Below the pieces are notes generated by a model. It was not told the DNA's origin. It made no database searches and saw only the letters and a list, made by a program, of their open reading frames with translations. Shown piece after piece: positions 21,353-30,500 of a DNA stretch of 64,000 nt (positions are counted from its first letter, which is position 1; the number at the start of each line of letters is the position of its first letter). The DNA comes from Thalassia testudinum. Its lineage: Eukaryota > Streptophyta > Magnoliopsida > Alismatales > Hydrocharitaceae. A program made the position numbers and the translations under genes. Where the stretch lies: assembly GCA_037157565.1 (NCBI GenBank), contig JAZHRO010000012.1, forward strand, positions 62,921,501 through 62,985,500, given 5' to 3'.

Positions 21353-22789
21353 CACCGGAAAATTTGATATGACTTAATTGCTAGTCCCTTAGCAAACAAC
21401 TCATTAAGTGCAAAGCAATTAAGTACTTGTTAGGTAAGTGTGATGAGATATCTATTTTCTCTTTTCAAATTGTTAAGTGTTTAGAGATGATCGTTAAGCT
21501 AAAATTTATCCTGATAAGCCAACTATGTTTATGTCCGGACATTATGAGAACCAGTTGCTTAGGAAGATTGACAAGAACTTAAGGCTGATATGACATAAAT
21601 CATCTCTCGACCAACAAGGGCTCTTGATATTTAAACGTTAAGTGCAATTTCCAGGACTCAGAGGGTTTTACAAGGCTCAAAAGTTAAGTGGTTATGGTGC
21701 TCAGTGAAAGGTCAAAACTAACTAAATGAACTTCAAAACTTAATCTCAGGGTTTCACTTCTTTTTAAGTCCAAGTTGGCCCTAGATAAATGTTACGTCTT
21801 CGGATCAACTCTCAAAAAATGAGGAAGACTCAAACCCAACTCTTATTGCGTTGTGGCTCAAAGAATATTTGGTGGAAACAGAGTATTTATAATGCACCAT
21901 GACATATATTTTTGGTCGAAAGTATTTACAACACTTGGAGAATATACTTGACTTATTCAAAAGAATGTCTTGTTCTTAAAATTCTTTTTGACTTTCTTTG
22001 ATTCTTTTTTCAAAATAAATGTTAGTATATCTTTGACAACTTTATTTGGTAGAGCATACTTATTTGGTAGGTGAGTACTTTGGTTGAAAGTGCTTCTTCT
22101 AAACATAAGACTAAAGACTAGAATAAAGAGTCTACTTTCATGTATAGGTAAGGGCTCCACCTTCCCTAATGAACACTAGGGTTGAATTTTAAGTTCACAA
22201 GGTCTTTCCCGACACTATGTAGTATAAACCAAAGCTACTTAGACTCCTAAGCCAAAGCAAACCAGCAAATCTTGTACTGGTGACTCAGGCACATGAATAC
22301 GTCCTAAGTTAGGAGAGATCCTGATCTATCTTATCAACGCTTAAAGTGCATTAAGCCAAAGCCTGAGCGAATAAAGTTATAGTTGCCCGAAAAGTCTAAC
22401 CAGGCAAGATTAAATGTCTATAAACACTTATTCTATTTTTATTTTCAGTTAGAAGATCATAATTAAATACTTATAATTATTTTCAAAATTTCTCTTTCTC
22501 CTCAGCATTTCTCTTTTAGAGTTCTGTCTCAACAATAAGTTCATTTGGTTCCTTATTATATTTTTGAAATTTTTATTTTTGACATTTTTTTTTTGTATTT
22601 TTGACTTTGTAATTTTTTCTCAAATATTTCAAAATATTTCATTTTTTTAAATTTTTTTGATAATACTATAATATATGCACTACTAGTGTGTTTATAGTTG
22701 AATTTCAGAAAATGATTTCACCATTTACACCCCTCCTGCTTAAATGATGCAATGTCTTCATTGTATGAATAGGGTGGATGCAAATGTAT
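21353..22789 (-). other. 3' non-coding region of D
   Basis: No gene. It holds the internal polypurine-like motif (22735-22772, minus: GACATTGCATC...GCAGGAGGGG). The terminal hairpin (21378-21395; stems TTGCTA and TAGCAA, loop AGGGAC on the minus strand) lies about 1.36 kb away, the same layout as in the three other Athila-type elements. Confidence 0.65.
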
Positions 22790-23846
22790 GCTTTACTTTT
22801 CACTAACTTAGACTTGATGACGGAAGGAAGTCGGAATGAAGAGATAAAAATTTACGAATCGGAATGCGAGGACTTTTTATTAAACATGCTCATCGAAGCA
22901 TTATTAATAGAGTTTTCTGCCATGCCTTCGAAGAGCTCAAAGGCTGAGTCCTCATCCTGACACAAGAAATTGCCTCCACATGCGGCATCTACAAAGTTCT
23001 TTGTGTTATCATGGAGTCCATGGTAAAAGATCTGGGCCTGTTGCAAGATGGGACACCATGGTGGGGACATTTTTGTAGAAGTTTGTGGAAATGCTCCCAA
23101 GCCTCATGCATTTGTTCTCTTGAATTTTGGGTGAAAGTGGTAATAGCACGCCTTAAAGCGTTTGTGTAGCCTATAGGGAAATACTTCTATAGGAACTCAT
23201 GTTCCAAAGAAGCCCATATTTCTGTAGGTGTAGACCGTGACAATGTCCTAAACCAGAAGGCGACTTTGTCTTTTAGCGAGAAGGAGAGCATCTTCATCAA
23301 CAACGTGTGCTGACCATGGCCCTACAGACCCAAGGGCTGGGTGAGATTTTTTAGCTCTTCTAAATGCTGAAAAGGGTCCTCATAAGCAAGACCATGGAAG
23401 TGAGGGATAAGTGCAATGATATTCAACTTCAATTCAACAGCACAACCCCCGCGGGATAACGTACCACAGGCAAAGGTTGTGCAATTGCGGGATTATAGTA
23501 ATCCCGTAGGTGAGGTCTACGAGGTTGAGGTGCCTGAGGAGCTTGAGGATGGGGGTTTGCTAAAAGATTAACAGCTTGAGTAAGTTGTTGCACTTGTTAG
23601 GTAAGGGTATTCATTTATAGTTGTGTCTCAGATAGGTGTTGTAAATTTGGTAATAGACCTCTCTCTGATTGTGGTTGGTTGGGAAAGTTAGGGTAGCGAG
23701 GAGGTTGGAACCTATGAATTGGGGGTGGTGGTGGTGGAGGATGTGCAAAAAGATGTAGAGGAAGTTCTTCGAAATTCTCAAGTTATGCAGAGTCATGGTT
23801 AACCTCTAGATGAACAGAGTGGTGAATAGGAGTTTGAGGCCTAGGA
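22790..23846 (-). pseudogene. Gag of D, main part
   Basis: The minus strand reads, with stops, a Pro-rich segment with ENFEELPLHLFAHP and QPPRYPNFPNQPQSERG. The Athila gag core follows: DKVAFWFRTL, a FPIGYTNALRRAI stretch, CPHHGVPS, then in the next frame QAQIFYHGLHDNTKNFVDAACGGNFLCQDEDSAFELFE and MAENS. It is a near match to the gag of element B (44278-44410). The coding sequence ends abruptly and passes into the 3' non-coding region, so pol is absent. Gag would form the particle. Confidence 0.8.
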
Positions 23847-23851
23847 GGTAC
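23847..23851. other. Left target duplication GGTAC (right copy GTTAC, 26456-26460)
   Basis: Five-base flanks of the solo LTR match at four of five positions. Collapsing them restores the D gag frame. Confidence 0.65.
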
Positions 23852-26455
23852 TGTTGCATCGCTTTCGTCAAGTTTTAAGAAAACACATCATAGTATAACC
23901 AACAAAGGCGAGACAACACTTAAATTTATAAACTTGGGAAATGTAAGTGAGTTCGAAGTCATTTGCATGGAGTAATTTGAACAATTCAATCCACTAATAA
24001 CAATATCAAGAATAATATGAAATTGAATTGAAATAATGCTCAATGTATATCAGAATAATATCTCAAGAATTAGAGTGCAAAAAGATTGGGTTAAAATGGT
24101 GGTTTGAACCATCAATTTAATCCCTTAATGTTTAAGCTCTCAAATAATTTGAATGTTTTCAACAATAACTCCAATCAGATATCAATCTTAGAACCAAGCT
24201 ATTAGAACTAATTAGTTGATAGGTTAATGGCTCAAACGCCTTAACCTCAAGGGCCTCAGCAACGCTAAGGCAGCAGTAGCAGCACACAGAGGGTGGCACA
24301 AAGGACCTCACAAGGCCTCAGAAGGCTAAGTGTAAGTGTGGGAGAAGGGGGCACAAATCCTAAGGCAACAGTAGTGCCAAAAACCCCATTTTCCTCTCAG
24401 ATTTCCTTCCCTTAGAACCAAGTCGAACCCGGAAAATCAGACCCAAGCCCAGACCCTCGTGGCGTGAAGCGTAGGTGAGGGCACGTGCGCTGGCGCGTGC
24501 ATGGGAGGACCTCACCCTCGTGCGCTCGGAGGCAAGCAGCAGAGGACACTTTTGCATATTATAAGCTGTTGCAGGTCCCTACGTCCTCGATGTGGGACTA
24601 AATCCGGTCCTTCCTCTTCGTGCAGCTTTGCGTGAACTGCATCTGACTCCCTTACCAAATTGAAGCAGTTGCTAGTGCGTGCTGCTTTGATTGAGTTCCT
24701 AGGAAGCCTTGAGACTTGGAATCGCATAGAGTGCAAGTTGTAGCAGGTCGTTTGAAGGTTGGAGGCAGGAGAGAGACGTCGGAGAAGATGGTGGCGGTGA
24801 TAGCGCTTTGGTGGGGGACCTCAAACAAGAAAGATGTCCTTGTAGCCTTATCAGATAAGCTCACAAACTTCGCCAGTTGTCGACGAGTACAATGGTGGTC
24901 GTGGATCGGTGGTTGGAGGTGTGGCGTGGCCAGCCTAAGTCGGAGAGGGTGGCGGAGAGGTGCAGTGGTCAGCCGGATGTCTTAGATGTTAATAGCCCTA
25001 ATTCGGTTAGGGCTTTTAACCGTAAGGTGGTGCGGAGTGTTTCGGATGTGGTGGTGGTATGTTTGATGGTGTGTGGCACCGGCGCAAGCTCGCCGAAGCT
25101 CATGCCGAATGTGGGGAAGACGGAGGCGTTGAGGGTGAAGCGGCGGTCAATCCTAGAGTCTAAGTAGGTATATATGAAGATGAGAGGGAGAGGAAGAGAA
25201 TGAGGGAGGTTAGGAGTGGAGATGTAAGCGGAGATGCCGGCTTTGATTGGCCAGTGTCGAAGAAGGCGAAGACGATGGCGAGGGAGCAACGAGATAAGAG
25301 AGGGCGAAAATAGCTGGTCTTTGACTGGACACGGTCGCGAAGAAGAGGAGAGGAGGAAGAGCTGGTCAATTTGACCATCGGCCGACTCAATGAAGGGGGC
25401 AGTGGTGCTCACCGGAGCTCGAAGAAGCGAAGGCCAAAGGTGAGAAGAAGAGGATATTGTGGCCTTTTTCTAAGCTCGGGAGGATGATCAAGGGTAGAGG
25501 GCTCTTTATAGAGCTCTAGAATGAGATCCAAACGAGGAAAATGGCCTGATTTAGCTGTTGTTCTTGGAGAAAAATATCTCCAAAATCATCAAGCTCGCCT
25601 AAGCTCTAGTACGCGAGTCAGGGTCCAAGATCTGGTTCAATCAGTTGGGAAATCTTTCAAGATCAATCCCTCCAAATTTGGAGGGATTTGGTCTTGATTT
25701 GAGAGAGAAATCTCCTTAAGAATCTCGGCCAGAGGTGCGTTCCTACCTCCAATGGCGGAAGGCACCTAAATAAAGAAAATGACGAGAAGTTAGGGACCCA
25801 AATGCAATAAAATGGAAAAATTAAAGGCTTGGATGTGAAGAATAGAGATTCTAAGGATCGAATCACAAACTAGGTCAAGATGGACTTTGATTGGGTCTAA
25901 ATTTTGGCCTTAACCTAATTTGGATCTAAGGAATTTAATTGTGAGCTTGGATTTGAGTTTTAACCACGTTTGACTGGGAAATTTGCATAGAAGCCCAAAT
26001 TAGGGCAAAATCAAATCTGAAACTCTATTCTAAGTCAAAATGAGTTCAGATGGCCAAACCAAGAGTTCCAAACATCTTAGAATATTTTTCTATGAATTTT
26101 AGGAGGTTTATATGAATTTTATCCTGACCATAACCTCTTTAATTTAAGCGGGTTGATAATTAGGGTTTTATGTACTATTTTCACCCTTAAAATACGTGAA
26201 ACCTTATTTCTGTTTAATGTTGACCTACTTGTTGGACTTTTGAGCTCATTTGAACTTCTTTAACTCCTGAGTGACCCCGTGGTTAATCAGTGTCTGTGAT
26301 GTGTTATTAAAATTACATAATTAACCGTGATTACTAGTTCTCTTCTTAAATCAGAATAATACGGAGTTATGACTCTCAGATGATTAGGTAGGAGCTTTTA
26401 TCAATCAAATCTGACTAAATGTGGCTAGTTAGGGCCCATGATGGAGTTCCCATTA
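23852..26455 (-). repeat. Solo Athila-type LTR in the gag of D
   Basis: The left end TGTTGCATCG...AGTATAACC is homologous to the left end of the solo LTR at 48404. The right end is the LTR start hairpin on the minus strand (TAATGGG, AAC, TCCATCA; 26439-26455). It carries a USE (24588-24598), a TATA-like box 24 nt away (24557-24563) and an upstream TATA box (25504-25510), all minus. No internal element DNA is attached, so it is a solo LTR. Confidence 0.8.
24557..24598 (-). promoter_or_regulatory. snRNA-type USE plus TATA, 24-nt spacing
   Basis: On the minus strand GTCCCACATCG is a perfect USE (24598-24588). After exactly 24 nt comes TATAATA (24563-24557). Confidence 0.6.
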
Positions 26456-26566
26456 GTTACAGGATTGGATGTGGAAGGCATAGAAGTGGAGGTGGAAGCT
26501 TGGGCATCAGCACCCAAGGTAGGTACAAGCTCAGGGTTCTGGGATCTTCTACCTTCTTTGAGTTGG
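26456..26566 (-). pseudogene. Gag of D, N-terminal part
   Basis: The minus strand reads an open frame with PELVPTLGADAQASTSTS. After removal of the solo LTR and one copy of its target duplication this continues without a shift into PRPQTPIHHS at 23846. This in-frame join is the best evidence that both parts were one gene. Confidence 0.65.
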
Positions 26567-27245
26567 TGATGAGAACCTCATCATGAGCCATAACTAGCTC
26601 ATTTTGACCTAATACAAAGGATAAAAGCTCCTACATAACTCAAGGAAAGGCTTAACTCAGAGAATTCTGAGTTTAAGGAGAAAACAAGTCATAAAGGGTA
26701 AAAATGTAATTTTACCAGTATAATCTGCATACAGGTCCAAACATAGGTCAAACAAACCGAATAAGAAGGAAAGTGGGATGATCTGATAAGGGCTACAGCA
26801 ATTCCAAGGAACTAAATGATAATCTGTAACCTTAAAACAAACCCACTTCAATTCACGAGGTTCGAGGAAAAGTAAAAATAGAATAAAACCTCTAAAATTC
26901 ATAGAAAAAATAATCTCTAGGGTTTAGAACCTTCAATTTGGCCTTCGGAACCCATTTTGACCTACATTGAGAACCATGCCCAATTAATAACTTAATTTGG
27001 GTTTTTGCGTAAATTGACCGATCAAACAAGGTTTTATCTAGAAATAAAATTCACCATTAGAATCCTTAGGTCCTAATTAGTCACATATAAAAACTTGAGC
27101 CTAAGAAGAAACCTTCTTGACCAACTTTACATTTTGGTCCTCATCTATTTGCTTTTTGGCCCTCAACTTTTGAACCCTCGCATTTTGGCCCCTAACTCTT
27201 CTTCGTTCTTTACATTCAGGTCCTCCCTGCAAAACCTGCCAGCAC

Positions 27246-27274
27246 CATGCTCCGGCGACCCTGCGCGGAGCATG
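27246..27274 (+). promoter_or_regulatory. U3 hairpin I of element A LTR
   Basis: CATGCTCCG pairs with CGGAGCATG over an 11-base loop. In the A1 LTR the equivalent (11151-11179) reads CCTCCG and CGGAGG, so a base pair is exchanged but pairing is kept. Confidence 0.55.
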
Positions 27275-27370
27275 GCGCCGCGCAGAGGAAAGGGGAGGGC
27301 CTGCCAGGTCAAATGGGGATGCCCTGCGTCGTCAGCCGTCGCAGGAACACCCCCTGGTCGCTGCAACCCA

Positions 27371-27404
27371 CCATACTGGCCGTGCGAACGCACGGACGGT
27401 ATGG
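27371..27404 (+). promoter_or_regulatory. U3 hairpin II of element A LTR, upstream of TATA
   Basis: CCATACTGGCCGTGCG pairs with CGCACGGACGGTATGG (14 of 16 bp) across the loop AA, 73 bases before the TATA box at 27478-27485. Confidence 0.65.
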
Positions 27405-27477
27405 GTCTCCTTCCTCCGGTGTCCTCCGGCGAGGGAGACACGTCGTCTCCCTCCGCCCTCCTCTCTGGTTCGGCCCC

Positions 27478-27485
27478 TATAAATA
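27478..27485 (+). promoter_or_regulatory. Main TATA box (P1) of element A 5' LTR
   Basis: TATAAATA in a C-rich context. The equivalent is at 34291-34298 in the solo LTR at 33366. This is the likely Pol II promoter for the element RNA. Confidence 0.7.
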
Positions 27486-28378
27486 CCCCCGTCGCTCCAC
27501 CGTTCTTCCCAGCTCGGTCCTGACGGAGAAACACCCTCTTTTCACTCTCTTCCCACTCCGATAGGAAGCCCTCCAGCTCCGGCGGTTTTTCCCTCCTCCT
27601 CCTCGTCGTTCTGCCGCACTACCAGCAGCAGGGCTGCCTTCCCCTGCTCTTCCCGCGCCGCGCCGCACCCAACGCGCGCCTCTCCAGCCCTCTCCTCGCC
27701 GTCGCTCCTTCCTCTGGGCAGCTTCTTCTCCGGCGACAGTCGATACGACTGTCGCCTGTTCCGGCCCCTCCTTGTCCTGTTAAGTAGGTATAACTTCTCA
27801 CCTTTCTCCCCTCTTCCTTTTCCTCACTTTAAACCCTTACTGTCGCCCTCGATTCCGACCAATCGCCCTCACCTTCTCCACCTCCGGCCACACTCCGGCG
27901 ACCCGCTCCCATCACTCCAGCACCCCACATGGCTCGCCGACCTGCACATAATCTCCGCCTCCTCACCTTGATCCATTTCCGCCCTTCCAATTCCCGCCAC
28001 CCGACCTCTGCAAATCCACCGAACACACCCACTTCCCGACCCACAGTCCGACCTAGGGCAGCCCTTGCACGCTGCCCCACGCCTCGCCACCACCCGCACG
28101 AGCTTCGCCGCACTCTGGCGAAGCTCCCGGTACCTTCTGATTAGGATGAGAGGCCGTTTTGCTGTGAACAGGTCACCCGTCCTTCGCCGCCATTGCTGTG
28201 CAGAAGGAGCTGCCTCCGCCTGCAGCTGCAGCCTCGCTACGCCCAGATCAGGCTCCCAGGTTGCGTGGGGTGTCTTCGCGAAGAGCCCCAGGTTCGCAGT
28301 AGGGGCGAGGGCCTCGCGTAAAGCCGCAGTTACCAGCTGGTTCCTCCGCGCAGGCGCCAAATTGGGGTGGGACATTTA

Positions 28379-28420
28379 GTCCCACCTCGGAAGGCTCTGG
28401 AGCGGCGCAGCGATATAAAT
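28379..28420 (+). promoter_or_regulatory. snRNA-type USE plus TATA (P2), 24-nt spacing
   Basis: GTCCCACCTCG (28379-28389, one mismatch to the plant USE) is followed after 24 nt by TATAAAT (28414-28420). A transcript starting about 30 nt later would meet its first T4 at 28677-28680 (TAGGTTTTGC), giving a length of about 235 nt. Confidence 0.6.
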
Positions 28421-28439
28421 TGAAAACGTGCTGGAGGCT

Positions 28440-28680
28440 TATCGCCTCAGCACACGGGGTGAGGTCCCTCTCACACCGTCTCACCGGGCCCATCCGCGAG
28501 CTCATCACGCGGATCCGGCCGACCCGACCCGACTTGTCTGGCACTCCTCGCCCACCACGCACGCCGGTGGGCCTGGACCCGGGCGCGACCCGTACCCGAC
28601 TACCCGGCAGCTCTGGGAGAGCTTTCCTAAGAGCGGCTTCTGTGAGAGAGAAACGCGGGGGGGAGGGTAGAGTAGGTTTT
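28440..28680 (+). ncRNA. Candidate LTR-encoded small structured RNA, hypothetical
   Basis: This lies between the USE/TATA promoter and the first T4. It contains three short inverted repeats that recur in other LTRs: GTGAG with CTCAC near 28461, CCCACC with GGTGGG near 28551-28570, and AGCTCT-GGG-AGAGCT near 28609-28623. In the solo LTR at 33366 the first stem is kept through a G-U type change. Transcription is inferred from sequence only. The stretch may simply be conserved R/U5. Confidence 0.3.
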
Positions 28681-29394
28681 GCCGTCTCTGATTGGAACTT
28701 TGAGTGTGCAGGCACAGGTGAAGGGACTGCGGAAGGGCTGAAGAGAAGAAGAAGAAGACTAAAGGAAGAAGAGCAGCCAGGTCGAAGCAAAGAGGAAGGA
28801 GAAAGCAAAGAAGAAGAAGACAAGCGAGGCAGAGAAGAAGGCTGACGAAGACTGAAGGAAGGAGCACCGAGCGGCACTATAGCAGCGGCGACTTAAGTCG
28901 TCTGAGTGGAAAATCAGACGACGCTCTGAAGGCAGAAAAGAAAGAAGAAGAACATCACCACTGCTGCAGATAAAGAAGACAGAAAGAAAAAGAAGAAAGA
29001 AGGAGAGACGACGTCCTGACAGCAAAAGCAGAAGAAGAGCACGAGAAGGAGATCAGAAGAAAGAAGTAAAAAGAAGATCTGAAGAATAGAAGGCAGAAGA
29101 AGAAGACCACAAGGAGATAAACAAAGAAGAAGAAACCAAAAGCCAAAGAGAAGAGAAAACAAAGAGGAAGAAAGAAGAGAAGAAGAAGCCAAATTTTCAT
29201 CTCTCTCCCTCTCTCTCTCTCTTTATTTTTGTAATAAGAATTTGTACCCCTAGAATACAACTTGCTCCCTGAGTTCGACCTCGGGAACTCTTTATTTTCC
29301 GAGTAAAAAAAATTATATATTTGAAATGATGGCAATAACTGGCTATACTACAACGCTATAATAAAACCTAGTTATCTCTGGCCACCATTTTCAT

Positions 29395-29412
29395 TGGCGC
29401 CGTTGCCGGGGA
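29395..29412 (+). other. Primer binding site of element A (tRNA-Asp type)
   Basis: TGGCGCCGTTGCCGGGGA matches the complement of the plant tRNA-Asp 3' end and lies one base after the LTR. Athila-type elements use this primer. Confidence 0.88.
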
Positions 29413-30500
29413 GTAACGGCTATTCTAGAGGTAAACATTCCTGTTTCTTTTTAATTTCTGATAATCTCCTCTCTTTTGTGCAGCTACAGGAAATCAAGAA
29501 GACAAGTAACCGCACGACAACCACTCCGAGGACAGGTAATTTTTTTCTCTCACTATTAACCCCTAAACTCTAAAGAGGAAAGAACAAGCAATATAAGGCT
29601 AACATGTCTTCTATACTTAGTAAAGCATCAAAAGTTGCATGTCTTCAACCCTTTACTTCTATACACACTATTAAGGGTACTTAAGGGCTAACACCTTCTT
29701 GACTGAGCCCTAATTACCCAACAAAGAGCTAACTGGACCAAATAGAGCCAACATAAGATTCAACATTAGGGATTTAGAGACACACTTTTTAAGCAAGAAT
29801 TGAGAAACCCTAAAAGAAGTGTGCCCAAACCTTGTTTAAAAAAGAGCTATACAAGAGAAACCCTAAGCAATTGGCTCTCTAAACACTTGAACCCTAAAAG
29901 ACAAGACCTAATAAGCTCTCAAAGGAAACAAGAAGTGAAGTTGACCCCTTGGGTCAACCAACCTTCAACTTAGGTCACTCTTTGCACTTAAAAGACTAAA
30001 GTTCAAGTGTAACTTTAAGCACCCTAATCTTAACCTAAAATTGGTAGACTTAAGAGGTCAAGATCCCCATTCTGGTCTACCTGGAACCGCAGTGACAAGA
30101 GAGGTCGGGTGGGGGAAACCCTATAACCCGTGGGGACGCTCTACCATGTAGGGGTCTTCGCAGGACTCTCCCTCTCTGGCTGCCCAGGTAATTCTCAGGT
30201 GGACGGTCTTTCTGATCAAGGGGTCCATCTGCCCCGCACCTCTATAGTCACCCAACACATTTTTGGGTGTCTTGATTGGGTCCAGCACCTGCTTATCTCA
30301 TCCAGTCCTTCAGTATTTTGCAGGAGGTCCTTGGAACCTCCTATAGAAATTCACTCTCCCCGAGGCTAAGCCTCGCTGCCCTTGTTTGTGCAACCAATCT
30401 TTCGCATAGCCCCTCTTTCCTCTGATTCTGAACAAAGTCCCCTTCTTCCATTGATTCAAACTTCTGATTCTATATCTTAATTCCACCACTTGATTCAAAG
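29413..30500 (+). other. Leader of element A
   Basis: Non-coding, with many short AT-rich segments and scattered stop codons. It ends just before the ATG at 30501. Confidence 0.7.

Larger units (their letters stand above)
26567..29393 (+). repeat. 5' LTR of element A, 2827 bp
   Basis: It starts with the hairpin TGATGAG, AAC, CTCATCA (26567-26583) and ends in CATTTTCA before the primer site. It contains U3 hairpins (27246-27274, 27371-27404), a TATA box (27478-27485), an snRNA-type USE and TATA (28379-28420), a hairpin with CGTCTGA arms (about 28893-28921), a GAA-rich tract and the terminal block TGAGTTCGACCTCGGGAA. Confidence 0.93.

Noticed and set aside
27095..28877. Several overlapping Pro/Arg/Ala-rich frames in the 5' LTR of A (also 34060-34825)
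   Set aside because: GC-rich LTR sequence with frames on all phases, not conserved between LTR copies.
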